This document shows, one piece after another, positions 25,875 through 34,761 of a DNA stretch of 64,000 nt. Where the stretch lies: contig OZ245783.1 in NCBI GenBank assembly GCA_965227875.1, positions 4,960,001-5,024,000 on the forward strand. The letters run 5' to 3'. A program made the position numbers and the translations under genes. The stretch's first letter is position 1. Each line of letters begins with the position of its first letter. The notes beneath the pieces are model-generated. The model had not been told where the DNA came from. It did not search any database and saw only the letters and a program-made list of their open reading frames with translations. The DNA is from G965227875 sp965227875 (GTDB lineage Bacteria > Pseudomonadota > Alphaproteobacteria > Rhizobiales > JAJFHC01).

Positions 25875-27236
25875 ATGAACGATCACACTGGCGCCCGGAA
25901 CGAGCTGGGCGACATTCTTGCATCCGTCGAAGACCGCAATCCGCACCAGCCCGAATTTCTCCAGGCGGTCCGGGAAATGGGCGCATCGGTTGCCGACTGG
26001 TATCTTGAACAGGCGGACCTGGTTGAGGCCCGCATATTCGAGCGCCTGACGGAACCCGACCGCGCCATTCAGTTTCGCGTGGTCTGGGAAAACGACGACG
26101 GACAGCTCGAGGTCAACCGCGGGTGGCGCATCCAGTTCTGCCAGGCGCTGGGGCCTTACAAGGGTGGTCTGCGCTTTTCCGGAAGCGTCGATGAAAGCGT
26201 CCTGAAGTTTCTTTCTTTCGAGCAGACGTTCAAGAACGCCCTGACCGGCCTGCCCATGGGCGGGGCGAAAGGCGGTTCCGACTTCGACCCCAAAGGACGA
26301 AGCACCGGTGAAATCACGCGTTTCTGCCACGCGTTCATGACCGAACTCTTTCATCACATCGGCCCGGACAAGGACATTCCTGCCGGCGACATCGGGGTCG
26401 GCCCGGACGAGATAAGTGCCATGTTCGGCCACTACTTGAAGCTCACCCGAACCTGGAACGGCGCCCTGACGGGCAAGGGCTGCCGTTTCGGTGGCAGCGC
26501 CGAACGCACCGAAGCGACCGGATATGGCTGCGTCTATTTCTGCGAAGAGATGCTGGGCCATCACGACAAGTCCCTCGAAGACAAGAGAATAGCGATATCC
26601 GGAAGCGGCAACGTGGCTCTTCACGCGGCCCAGAAAGCCTGCTCGAAGGGAGCGAAAGTGGTCACCATGAGCGACTCCGGTGGGTTCATATTCACCGGTG
26701 ACGGTCTTTCGAAGGAGCTTCTCGACGAACTCCACGAAGCGAAGACCGTACAGAAGAAGCGCCTCGAGGAGTTCGCCGCGGATCACAAGGACCTGGAGTT
26801 CCACGAGGGCGATGCGCCATGGTCGGCCGAGTGCGATATCGCCATGCCCTGCGCCACGCAGAACGAACTCGACGATGACGCTGCAAGGCAGCTTGTCGAC
26901 AACGGCGTTATTGCCGTCTGTGAAGGGGCGAACATGCCCGTGACGGCAGACGCCGCGGACGTGTTCCGCGAGCATCACATCCTTCATGCGCCGGGCAAGG
27001 CGTCGAATGCCGGCGGCGTCGCGGTCAGCGGCATGGAGATAAGCCAGAACGCCTTGCGCCAGTCATGGTCGTTCGAGGAGGTCGACGAGAAGCTCACGCG
27101 GGTCATGGCCAACATCCACCGTCAGTGTGTCGAAGCCGGTCCGAGCGGTGGAGATCGTGTCGACTACGTCAGGGGCGCCAACCTAGCAAGTTTCCAGAAA
27201 GTCGCGAAAACGCTGGCATCGTTCGGGCGTTTCTAA
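25875..27236 (+). CDS. gdhA: NADP-type glutamate dehydrogenase
   Basis: A 453-residue protein, near the 447 typical of hexameric NADP-type enzymes. Substrate motifs include GPYKGGLRFSG with the Lys that binds 2-oxoglutarate and PMGGAKGGSDFDPKG with the catalytic Lys; the nucleotide motif is SGSGNVA. It aminates 2-oxoglutarate with ammonium and NADPH in the cytoplasm. The ATG at 25875 is chosen because family sequence starts there; the frame extends to 25659 but overlaps the preceding gene. A terminator follows 128 bases after the stop codon. Confidence 0.95.
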   Translation: MNDHTGARNELGDILASVEDRNPHQPEFLQAVREMGASVADWYLEQADLVEARIFERLTEPDRAIQFRVVWENDDGQLEVNRGWRIQFCQALGPYKGGLRFSGSVDESVLKFLSFEQTFKNALTGLPMGGAKGGSDFDPKGRSTGEITRFCHAFMTELFHHIGPDKDIPAGDIGVGPDEISAMFGHYLKLTRTWNGALTGKGCRFGGSAERTEATGYGCVYFCEEMLGHHDKSLEDKRIAISGSGNVALHAAQKACSKGAKVVTMSDSGGFIFTGDGLSKELLDELHEAKTVQKKRLEEFAADHKDLEFHEGDAPWSAECDIAMPCATQNELDDDAARQLVDNGVIAVCEGANMPVTADAADVFREHHILHAPGKASNAGGVAVSGMEISQNALRQSWSFEEVDEKLTRVMANIHRQCVEAGPSGGDRVDYVRGANLASFQKVAKTLASFGRF

Positions 27237-27339
27237 AATAATGATTTTTTTTGGAACCATTATCGCCCTCACGAGTTTTCCTGATGTGCCAGCGGATGAC
27301 GTTATCCCCCCTCCCCCCTCGAACGGTGTTCGCCGGCAC

Positions 27340-27356
27340 ATCTGAATCATTCAGAT
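27340..27356. promoter_or_regulatory. Perfect 17-base palindrome between gdhA and the heme oxygenase gene
   Basis: ATCTGAAT-C-ATTCAGAT, eight-base arms around one base. It is too short-looped to be a normal terminator and looks like a dimeric-regulator operator. It lies just before the terminator hairpin and 53 bases before the heme oxygenase start. Confidence 0.5.
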
Positions 27357-27363
27357 ACCCTCT

Positions 27364-27393
27364 TGCCCCGGCGACCGCGCCGGGGCATTTTTT
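27364..27393 (+). terminator. Rho-independent terminator before the heme oxygenase gene
   Basis: A stem TGCCCCGGC / GCCGGGGCA with a six-base loop and six T residues. It probably ends gdhA transcription, but it lies only 15 bases before the next start codon. Confidence 0.85.
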
Positions 27394-27408
27394 CCGGCCC
27401 TCAGCAAC

Positions 27409-28074
27409 ATGACGAACGGTGATCACGAAACCGGCTCGATGCGGTTCCTGCTGAGGCGGGAGACGCGAAAGGTGCATGCCGCCCTGGACGCGATGCTTGC
27501 CCGGCAGGGCATGTTTTCCTCGCTCGGAGCCTACCTGCACTATCTCCACGTCCAACACGACGAGTTCCTGTCCTACGAAGGACAGGCCGGCAAACTGTCC
27601 GCCGAACTTGGACTGCACTGGTGGCCCGGATCGGTCCGTTCGTCTCTCATCCGGGACGACATTGACGGCTTGACCCCGGAAAGTTCGAACGCCGGCAGCC
27701 CGCGGCGAACCGGAGAGGACTGCACCTCGGGGGCGACCGGACTTCCGGAATTCGCGGGGCGCAGCTATGTCATGGAAGGCTCGCAGCTCGGCGGGCCGTT
27801 TATCCGGAAAATGCTTCGGAAGTCGGACGTTCTGGACGAGGATGGGTGCGCGTTTCTCATGTGGACCGGCACGAACGACAACAACTGGCAGCGATATTGC
27901 GGCTGGCTGGACACCCTTCATCTGGCGGAGCTTGAACAAGAGCAGGCAATACATGCCGCACACGAGACTTTCGAGCGCTATATTGACCTCTTCGACGGTA
28001 TGCGCGAGACAGAAACGACATCGAGGTCGCTTTCACCGCGTCCCGATCGCGATTTGACGGCAAATGTATCGTAG
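27409..28074 (+). CDS. bphO: Biliverdin-producing heme oxygenase
   Basis: A 221-residue heme-oxygenase-fold protein. The proximal-ligand region LRRETRKVHAALD contains the candidate heme-binding His24, and the distal helix Gly-rich motif is YVMEGSQLGGPFI. The enzyme opens heme to biliverdin, CO and iron. The gene directly precedes a bacteriophytochrome, which needs biliverdin as chromophore, so the two are a functional pair. The start is uncertain: no strong ribosome site is seen, and Met11 is an in-frame alternative. A terminator hairpin ends just upstream, leaving the promoter unclear. Confidence 0.93.
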   Translation: MTNGDHETGSMRFLLRRETRKVHAALDAMLARQGMFSSLGAYLHYLHVQHDEFLSYEGQAGKLSAELGLHWWPGSVRSSLIRDDIDGLTPESSNAGSPRRTGEDCTSGATGLPEFAGRSYVMEGSQLGGPFIRKMLRKSDVLDEDGCAFLMWTGTNDNNWQRYCGWLDTLHLAELEQEQAIHAAHETFERYIDLFDGMRETETTSRSLSPRPDRDLTANVS

Positions 28075-28185
28075 TTAAAAGACAGGGGGCAGATTGGCTG
28101 TTAGTCAGTTGACAGGAGAGCGTGCGCTGTCACGGGCATCGGCCGTCGCAGCTCCTGAAAATAAGAACAATTCAGGATCCATGTG

Positions 28186-30783
28186 ATGCAGACCGCACCG
28201 GAACAGGCACCAGACGTAACCGACTGCGACCGGGAACCCATTCACATTCCCGGTTCGATCCAGCCGCACGGCGCCCTCGTGGTGTTCTATCTGCCGGACT
28301 GGACCGTCGGGCATGCCTCGGAAAACATAGACAGGTTTCTGGACGAACCGATCGACACCCTGACCGGTCGGGAAATAGGGAGAATCTTCCCGCCGGACCT
28401 CGTTCATTCCGTCAGGAATGCGCTTCAGGAAGCCATGGCGACCTCCCGCGCCGCGCGCATTTTCGATGCCCGGCTGCTCAACGGGTCGCCGGTGGACCTG
28501 GGGGTGACGTGCGATACGAACCGGGTGATCGTGGAAGTCGAGCCCCGCGCGGAAGACCGCCCGGAAATCGACATGCTGAATACGACCCAGCAGAAGTTGA
28601 GCCAGCTGCGGGCAGTGTCTGATCCCAATAAGTATTTTCGGCTCGTCGCCGGCCAGGTCCGCAGTATGACCGGCTACGACCGCGTCATGATCTACAAGTT
28701 TCACGAAGATGACACGGGCGAAGTCATCGCAGAGGACTGCCGGCCCGGGCTCGAGTCCTACCTGAACCTGCGCTATCCCGCCTCCGACATCCCCAAACAG
28801 GCCAGAGACCTCTACACGAAACAGTGGCTCCGGATCATACCGGATGCGGACTACGCTCCGGTGCCGATCAGACCCGAGAAGAACCTCAAGGGCGAACCCA
28901 TTGATCTGGGAAACGTCTCGCTGCGCAGCGTATCTCCCATCCACGTCCAGTACCTCAAGAACATGGGGGTGAGCGCCACCCTCACCCTGTCCCTGCTGGA
29001 AGGAGACAGGCTGTGGGGGCTCGTCGCCTGCCATCATTACGCGCCCAAGAATATACCCGTCGATGTCAGGACCGCGCTCGAGATCTACAGCCAGCTCGTG
29101 TCCATGCAGATCGAATCGCACGAACGCGCCCTCCAGCTTTCGCTGGCTGAAGACGCAAGGAGCATTCACGACCAGATCGTCGCGACGCTCGACCCGCGAA
29201 ACCCGCTGCATTCGGAACTGCACAAGCAGGCGGACCTTCTCATGAAGCTCGTTCCCTCCCACGGCCTCGCCGTCTGGGTAGAGAACAACCTGCTGATTTC
29301 GGGCTCCGTACCTTCCGAGAAGACACTGAGCGACATCCGTCTATTCCTGAACGCGAGTTCCACGGGCATCTTCTCGCTCGACGAACTAGGCAAGCTGGTG
29401 GACCGGCAGAACCGTGACGACAAGAATGTCTGCGGAATGCTCGCCATTCCCATTTCGCGCACGCCGCGCGACTACATTCTCTTCTTCAGACAGGAGGTCG
29501 CGACGACGGTTTTCTGGGGCGGGAATCCGGACAAGGCGGCATCGGTCGATCCGAAAAGCGGACAGCTCAGCCCACGCAACAGCTTCGAGAAATGGAAACA
29601 GGTCGTCCGCGGCAAATCTCAGCCCTGGTCCGACATCGAGCTGCAGGCGGCCAGCCTGCTTCGCGGATCGATGCTCGAAGCGGTCGTGCGTCGGCAGGAC
29701 ATTGTCGTCCAGGAAAAGAGCACCACCTCCCAGCGCCAGGATGTCCTCATCGCCGAACTCAATCACCGGGTGAAGAACATCCTCAGCCTGATTTCCTCGC
29801 TGGTGACGCAGGCCGCCGACACCGCGCCGCCTCTGAACGAGTTCGTGAAGTCCGTGCAGGGGCGCATCGCGGCGCTTGCCAAGGCCCATGACCAGGCCAT
29901 TACGGGTGGCGCGCAGGGGATTCCCCTGAGCGAACTGGTTGCGGCTGAAGTCGCGCCCTGGGTTGCCGATCGGAGTTCGAAATGGTCGGTGGCCGGTCCG
30001 TCGGTCGGCCTGAATGCCGCGGCCGCGCAAACCATAGCCCTCGTCCTCCATGAACTGGCTACGAATTCCGCGAAGTACGGGGCCTTCGGCACCGAGGGAG
30101 GAAAGCTCGACGTGACGTGGTCACGTCTGTCCGAAGGCGAACTGGAGCTTTCATGGCGTGAACATGTCGCGAAGCTGATCACGCCGCCGACCACCAAGGG
30201 TTTCGGCACCACCGTCATTGAACGTACCGTACCTTTCGATCTGGGTGGCCGGGCGATGATCGAGTTCCGCAAAAACGGCCTCCAAGCCGTCTTCATCATT
30301 CCGGCGAAGTTCGTGGTGTCGCTCGATGTACCGGTCGGGGGCAGCGACACGGGTGAGATTCACGCCTCTCCTGTGCTCGAGGACGCGGAACCTGTCGCCG
30401 ACCTCAGCGGGGCAACGATCCTGCTTGCCGAGGACGAACTGCTGATTGCGATGGAGTGCGAGCATATGCTGCGCCAGGCCGGTGCTGCCGACGTGAAGGT
30501 CGCACCCGATATCGAGACCGCCCTCTCCTTCGTCGAAGACGTGCCCGCGCTCACGATCGCCATTCTCGATATCAACCTCGGCGAAAGCGACAGTGAACCA
30601 GTCGCCAACGCACTTCTCGAACGCGGAATTCCGTTCATTTATGCGAGCGGGTACACAAAGTCGGCCGAAGGAGATGCGACCAGCCACGGCAAGCCTGTGG
30701 TGGTCAAGCCCTACCAGCAGAAAGATCTGCTTGTCGCCATCGGCCAGGAACTGTTCAGCGGCGATAACGACAATGATGCATGA
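28186..30783 (+). CDS. bphP: Bacteriophytochrome hybrid histidine kinase (PAS-GAF-PHY-HWE-REC)
   Basis: An 865-residue red/far-red light sensor. The N-terminal Cys14 in TDCDREPIHIPG is the usual biliverdin attachment residue. PAS (about 20-115), GAF (about 130-300; RYPASDIPKQAR) and PHY (about 315-490) domains follow. The kinase is HWE class, with His527 in ELNHRVKN and an ATPase half (LVLHELATNSAKYGAF). A C-terminal receiver (about 743-855) has the EDE acidic triad and phospho-acceptor Asp795 in AILDINLG. The ATG at 28186 has AGGA upstream; a GTG one codon earlier is also in frame. Location near phyR suggests light input into the general stress response. Confidence 0.96.
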   Translation: MQTAPEQAPDVTDCDREPIHIPGSIQPHGALVVFYLPDWTVGHASENIDRFLDEPIDTLTGREIGRIFPPDLVHSVRNALQEAMATSRAARIFDARLLNGSPVDLGVTCDTNRVIVEVEPRAEDRPEIDMLNTTQQKLSQLRAVSDPNKYFRLVAGQVRSMTGYDRVMIYKFHEDDTGEVIAEDCRPGLESYLNLRYPASDIPKQARDLYTKQWLRIIPDADYAPVPIRPEKNLKGEPIDLGNVSLRSVSPIHVQYLKNMGVSATLTLSLLEGDRLWGLVACHHYAPKNIPVDVRTALEIYSQLVSMQIESHERALQLSLAEDARSIHDQIVATLDPRNPLHSELHKQADLLMKLVPSHGLAVWVENNLLISGSVPSEKTLSDIRLFLNASSTGIFSLDELGKLVDRQNRDDKNVCGMLAIPISRTPRDYILFFRQEVATTVFWGGNPDKAASVDPKSGQLSPRNSFEKWKQVVRGKSQPWSDIELQAASLLRGSMLEAVVRRQDIVVQEKSTTSQRQDVLIAELNHRVKNILSLISSLVTQAADTAPPLNEFVKSVQGRIAALAKAHDQAITGGAQGIPLSELVAAEVAPWVADRSSKWSVAGPSVGLNAAAAQTIALVLHELATNSAKYGAFGTEGGKLDVTWSRLSEGELELSWREHVAKLITPPTTKGFGTTVIERTVPFDLGGRAMIEFRKNGLQAVFIIPAKFVVSLDVPVGGSDTGEIHASPVLEDAEPVADLSGATILLAEDELLIAMECEHMLRQAGAADVKVAPDIETALSFVEDVPALTIAILDINLGESDSEPVANALLERGIPFIYASGYTKSAEGDATSHGKPVVVKPYQQKDLLVAIGQELFSGDNDNDA

Positions 30784-30838
30784 CGGCGTGACCTGAAAGC
30801 GCCCCGGAAACACGTGACCGCTTTTGGCAGGTCATATT

Positions 30839-30997
30839 CTAGGGCTGCAGGATTCCGTACCCGTCGACCGATGCGTTGAAGCCGTTCGCAATCGGTACGC
30901 AGGCACTGGCAAACGTCAGCGCCAGTGGAAATGCAATGAGCACGATTTTCATCTGTGCGGACAGGCGTGACCGCCCGCTTCCGGTCTTCATTTTCAT
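30839..30997 (-). CDS. Possible small secreted peptide (52 residues)
   Basis: A short frame beginning MKMKTGSGRSRLS, followed by one hydrophobic helix (KIVLIAFPLALTFASACVP) that resembles a lipoprotein or secretion signal with Cys33 at its end, then a 19-residue tail. AGGGTG lies before the ATG. I cannot name a family. The layout (basic start, hydrophobic run, Cys) supports a real gene, but short length leaves doubt. The rest of the gap around it, up to the DUF1206 gene, shows no other gene. Confidence 0.45.
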   Translation of the reverse strand: MKMKTGSGRSRLSAQMKIVLIAFPLALTFASACVPIANGFNASVDGYGILQP

Positions 30998-31116
30998 GTT
31001 ATCACCCTGATATTTCGACTTGATCCGGGACTGAACTCCGGATGCGATCTCAACTATGACGATAACGTGTCAAACCGGAATTGGTTGCATCAGAAGCAGA
31101 CGCAAATCCGTTCAGG

Positions 31117-31941
31117 TCACGCCTCCTCCACGTTGATGCGCCGCCAGATGGCCTCGGCAAACGAGTACGCGGCGAAGACGACCACACCACAGCCGAGACC
31201 CAACAGAAGCCATTTGCCCGCGGGCAGGTCCTGCAGAAAGCCGAAGGCATCGTCGATTCCCGGCGGGGATGTCGAAGTCGACTCTCCCGTGGCGGAATAG
31301 CGGTAATAGAGAATTGCCGCGATCAGGGCGAACACAACGCCGCGGGCGGCAAGGCCAGCAACGGAGACCGGATGCACGATGGCCGACATGACTTTATCGC
31401 TGGCCTCGAAGTGATCCGCGTAGCGACCGGTGAACGCCTTCCACCAGTGCGCGATCGCCACGCCGATGAATATGAACATCAAGGCGAGCGTGAACCAGTC
31501 CTTGCCGACGAGGTCGGCTATGTAGGCGGCCAGCTTCGGTTCGCTTCCACTGCCACTTTCGCCGCCGCCGCTTCCTCCGGGAATAATCCCCAGAAGCGAA
31601 GATCCGTAAAGGGCAAGCGTGAAATAGGTAGCCGCGCTTGCCAGGAGGCCCACCCGGACGGCGAGGCCTTTCGGAGACCAGCCGTGTTCGTCGGTATCGA
31701 ACAGGGCCTGAACGAGCCGCCACGCGACATAACCGAACAGTCCCACAAGAAGGGCGGCAACGAGAAAGGTACCGAAGGGGCTGTTGAGCAATTCCCTGAT
31801 CGCGCCCTGTGTGTCCTTGTTCTCGCCCGCTTCGAAGGCCGCGAGGATCGCGAAGACGCCGACCACGGTGTAGATCAGCCCTCGGGCCGAATAGCCGGCC
31901 CGCGCGAACGCCTTGAACCAGTGTCTGGATGATCGAGGCAT
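31117..31941 (-). CDS. DUF1206 multi-pass membrane protein
   Basis: A 274-residue inner membrane protein with about six hydrophobic helices and the DUF1206 opening FARAGYSARGLIYTVVGVFAIL; similar RG-Y/V-x-hydrophobic segments recur (about 100 and 200), pointing to internal threefold repetition. Function is unknown. The ATG at 31941 fits the family start; an in-frame extension to 32076 covers the PAP2 gene end and is unlikely. Only 13 bases separate it from the upstream PAP2 gene, so the two are probably one operon. Confidence 0.88.
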   Translation of the reverse strand: MPRSSRHWFKAFARAGYSARGLIYTVVGVFAILAAFEAGENKDTQGAIRELLNSPFGTFLVAALLVGLFGYVAWRLVQALFDTDEHGWSPKGLAVRVGLLASAATYFTLALYGSSLLGIIPGGSGGGESGSGSEPKLAAYIADLVGKDWFTLALMFIFIGVAIAHWWKAFTGRYADHFEASDKVMSAIVHPVSVAGLAARGVVFALIAAILYYRYSATGESTSTSPPGIDDAFGFLQDLPAGKWLLLGLGCGVVVFAAYSFAEAIWRRINVEEA

Positions 31942-31954
31942 GTCTGACTCCTTT

Positions 31955-32665
31955 TCAGTGCGCGGCCCGCTGACCGACAGCTTCTGTTTCGCTTCTTGTG
32001 TGGTTGAGGAACGGGGCGGCCAGAACCCAGCAGAACCCGGCCCAGGCCCCGCCCATCGCCCACCCCGCGATGACATCGCTGGGCCAGTGAACGCCGAGAT
32101 AGATCCGCGTCAGCCCGATGATCAGGGCCACGCCAACGGACATCGAGATGACCAGGTTGCGCAGGCGGAAATCAGGAACGAAACGGGCGGCCATGGCCGC
32201 TACCATCAGCCACGCGACCGTACCGAACATCGCATGGGCACTCGGAAAACTCGCGGTGAAGGTCCTGTCGAGATGATCGACCAGGTCTGGCCGGGGGCGC
32301 TGGAACAACAGTTTGAGAACGGACGAAAGCACGCTGCCGCTGACGAGCGAGGCGACGAACACCAGCGCGGCGATGGCCTGTCCTGCGGCGAGCAGCAGGA
32401 CAAGCGTGAAAATGGCGACCAGCACGAGGATCGGGTACCCGCCAAGTGCCGAAAGGTCCTTGACCGTCTCCTCGAACCATCCAGGACCCCAGGGATTCGC
32501 CAGGTCGTTGGCATCCCTGAACCACATGAGCACCCTCTGGTCCAGGAACGCCGTGCGCTGTTCGACAACCGCGTAGGAAACGATACCGAAGACGCCGAGA
32601 CACGCCATCGCGAGAAGAAATGCCGTGCGCCTCGTAACCGTGCTTGTTTCTTCTGAATGATCCAC
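31955..32665 (-). CDS. PAP2-family membrane phosphatase
   Basis: A 236-residue membrane protein with about six helices and the three PAP2 phosphatase motifs in order: KLLFQRPRP, SFPSAHAMFG, and TRIYLGVHWPSDV. These form the periplasm-facing active site, which removes phosphate from lipid phosphates such as phosphatidate or undecaprenyl pyrophosphate. The substrate is not determined by sequence. It is followed by the DUF1206 gene; a 63-base gap separates it from the AI-2E-type gene upstream. Confidence 0.93.
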   Translation of the reverse strand: MDHSEETSTVTRRTAFLLAMACLGVFGIVSYAVVEQRTAFLDQRVLMWFRDANDLANPWGPGWFEETVKDLSALGGYPILVLVAIFTLVLLLAAGQAIAALVFVASLVSGSVLSSVLKLLFQRPRPDLVDHLDRTFTASFPSAHAMFGTVAWLMVAAMAARFVPDFRLRNLVISMSVGVALIIGLTRIYLGVHWPSDVIAGWAMGGAWAGFCWVLAAPFLNHTRSETEAVGQRAAH

Positions 32666-32728
32666 GCTTTATCCCGCTGAGTTTCTAACTGATGCCGACG
32701 TCGATACAAGCGGCCGCGTCCGCCGGCG

Positions 32729-33940
32729 TTACGCCGGTTTCACTTCCTTTTCGACGAATGCCCGGTCTGTCTCATCGCCCCGCGCGTTGGCGCGGGCAGC
32801 AACCGAAGGCTTGCCGAAGGGTACCGTCCTGACGTTCATGCGGCGCGGCAGCAGGTGGAAGGTCACGACCACCTGAACGATGAGAATGGGAACGGCGAGA
32901 AGTGCACCGACTGGTCCCCAAAGCCACATCCAGAACGCGAGCGACAGGAAAACGAGGAGAGGGTTGAGCGTCAGGTTTCGGCCGATGAAGGCCGGCGTGA
33001 CGAACTGGCTCTCGAGAACGTTCAGCCCAAGCACGACCAATGCAGGCGTCAGAGCGGCCGCGGTCGTATCGAATGTCACGAGGCCAACGCCCGCGAGCGT
33101 GACGAGAACGCAGGCCGGTCCGAGGTAAGGCACGTAGTTGAGAAGCCCGGCCAGCACACCCCACAAGGCGGGCGTCGGCATGCCGAGGACCGACATCGCG
33201 GCCCACGTCGCGACCCCGAGCCCGATATTCACGGTGGTGATCGTCGCCACATACCTGAAAAGGAAAAACTCGACGTCCCGGAAGATGCGCCCGGTCCGCA
33301 GCCTGATCTTGCGGCTGATGCAGAAAGACATGAGTCCCGCTCTCAGGCGCGTACGATTGGCCATGAAGAAAAACAGCGTGCCGAGGAACATCATCACCTG
33401 GCCGACGACCACGGGCGCCACGGTATAGAGCGTCGTCACCAGGGACGGCCCGGCCACCTCGACCTTCATCGTCTTGCCGGACTCTGCCGAACCGGTCGCC
33501 CGTTCCACGGTCTCACTAACGGCCGTCAGCTGCTCGAATGGTCCCTGGAAGACGCGGATCTCGTCGACGAGACGGCTCGACATTTCCGGCACCTTGCGGA
33601 TCCACTCGTCCGCCGGGACCGCAAAGGCGAAAAACAGTCCGTACACGCTCGAGCACAGAAGGATGAGAAACATGCCGCTCGCGAGGTATGACGGCACACC
33701 CCAGCGCTCGAGACGCTGCATTCCCGGTCCGAGCATGAGGCCCAGCAGTATCGCTGCGGTGACCGGCACCACGATCAGGCTTGCCTCGTGAATGGCGGCG
33801 ATGAACACGATCGGAAAGATCCCGATCACACACAATGTGGCGAGATCCCTGAAGAACCGTTTCAGATCGGGATTTGCGGAAGATGCCGGCGCAAAGGACC
33901 GGAAGCGCCGCGACGCCAGGTCCGAGCGCTGCTTCATCAT
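32729..33940 (-). CDS. AI-2E family transporter
   Basis: About 403 residues with the AI-2E transporter pattern: paired N-terminal helices (CVIGIFPIVFIAAIHE), a large soluble segment (about 115-190), and C-terminal helices with PTPALWGVLAGLLNYVPYLGP, the family hallmark. Members move small molecules or ions (TqsA/YdiK/PerM-like). The ATG at 33940 has GGAG nine bases upstream; a GTG at 34027 also starts the frame but lies inside the putative first transcribed bases of the exact EcfG promoter at 34034-34058, so the shorter start is favoured. Confidence 0.92.
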   Translation of the reverse strand: MMKQRSDLASRRFRSFAPASSANPDLKRFFRDLATLCVIGIFPIVFIAAIHEASLIVVPVTAAILLGLMLGPGMQRLERWGVPSYLASGMFLILLCSSVYGLFFAFAVPADEWIRKVPEMSSRLVDEIRVFQGPFEQLTAVSETVERATGSAESGKTMKVEVAGPSLVTTLYTVAPVVVGQVMMFLGTLFFFMANRTRLRAGLMSFCISRKIRLRTGRIFRDVEFFLFRYVATITTVNIGLGVATWAAMSVLGMPTPALWGVLAGLLNYVPYLGPACVLVTLAGVGLVTFDTTAAALTPALVVLGLNVLESQFVTPAFIGRNLTLNPLLVFLSLAFWMWLWGPVGALLAVPILIVQVVVTFHLLPRRMNVRTVPFGKPSVAARANARGDETDRAFVEKEVKPA

Positions 33941-34033
33941 GCGCACCTGCTCCAGTCGATTACGCTTGGGACCCTTCAAGGTGCCGTCCTTCCATTTCCG
34001 GGGAATACGCGAATTCACGCGTCGCACGAATTT

Positions 34034-34058
34034 AACGCGCGACGTCGCGGGAAGTTCC
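34034..34058 (-). promoter_or_regulatory. EcfG-type promoter for the AI-2E transporter
   Basis: On the minus strand: GGAAC (34058-34054), 16 bases, CGTT (34037-34034). An exact match, about 95 bases before the chosen start codon. Confidence 0.8.
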
Positions 34059-34138
34059 CGTCCAACCGAATGAACACGCGCCAGGCGCCGTCGGCTTGCC
34101 GGGGAAAGGTTGTTTTAGGCCCTGGCACATTTTCAGCG

Positions 34139-34164
34139 GGAACCAAAACCGAACTCCGGTTGTT
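34139..34164 (+). promoter_or_regulatory. Near-consensus EcfG promoter for the yqjDE-like operon
   Basis: GGAAC, 17 bases, TGTT, with a single mismatch in the -10 element. It ends 36 bases before the ATG of the first gene in the operon. Confidence 0.5.
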
Positions 34165-34200
34165 GATCCCCGGAACGCAGTCAAACCAAGGAGACTTCAC

Positions 34201-34743
34201 ATGCCTGCCCAGAACAGGACCAGGTCTTCCGGAAAAACCGGACCTCAGGTCGCAAAAAATGCCGCCGCTGACGATACGTCGATCAGGGATCGAGCCGAGC
34301 AGATCGCCGGCAAGGCCGGAGACAAGATCAAGGCAGCCGGCGAAGAGGTCGCCGAGACATCCCGTCAGGCTGCCGAAGGTGTCGCCGCACAGATTGCTTC
34401 GGAGACTGCCGAAGCCGTGCACGACATCGCCGATCCGCGCAAGAAGCGTGCGGGAGAATACCTGTCGTCGGTCGGTGCGGCCATAGACGCCGGACGCGAC
34501 AAACTCGAGGAAGACGGTCTGCACGTGACCGCGAGCGTAGCTGACACGACATCGCGCCATATCCACTCCCTCGCCGAAGACGTCGACGACCTCGATTTCG
34601 GCGGCGCCACCAGGAAGGTGGAGGACTTCATGCGCAGCAGGCCCCTCGTGTCGTTCGGGGCAGCCGCCCTGCTGGGTTTCGCAGCCTACCAGATGCTGAA
34701 ATCCAGCGACGCGCGCAGGACCAACGCACGCATTGCGAACTGA
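34201..34743 (+). CDS. Membrane-anchored helical stress protein (YqjD/DUF883-like)
   Basis: A 180-residue protein: a long, Ala/Glu-rich amphipathic helical region (for example IRDRAEQIAGKAGDKIKAAG) followed near the C-terminus by one glycine-containing membrane helix (PLVSFGAAALLGFAAYQML). This resembles the YqjD/ElaB group, tail-anchored inner membrane proteins tied to stationary phase in enterics, and proteins labelled nutrient-deprivation-induced in rhizobia. AAGGAG precedes the ATG. The next gene is a YqjE-like holin-family protein, which strengthens the parallel with yqjDE. Confidence 0.75.
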   Translation: MPAQNRTRSSGKTGPQVAKNAAADDTSIRDRAEQIAGKAGDKIKAAGEEVAETSRQAAEGVAAQIASETAEAVHDIADPRKKRAGEYLSSVGAAIDAGRDKLEEDGLHVTASVADTTSRHIHSLAEDVDDLDFGGATRKVEDFMRSRPLVSFGAAALLGFAAYQMLKSSDARRTNARIAN

Positions 34744-34761
34744 TCGGAGGGCAGAAGCGAA

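Noticed and set aside
25779..26987. Minus-strand open frame of 402 codons
   Set aside because: Antisense to glutamate dehydrogenase.
27253..27277. GGAAC followed by AGTT after gdhA as an EcfG promoter for heme oxygenase
   Set aside because: The -10 element has a mismatch and a terminator lies between it and the gene.
28105..29262. Minus-strand open frame of 385 codons
   Set aside because: Antisense to the bacteriophytochrome sensor domains.
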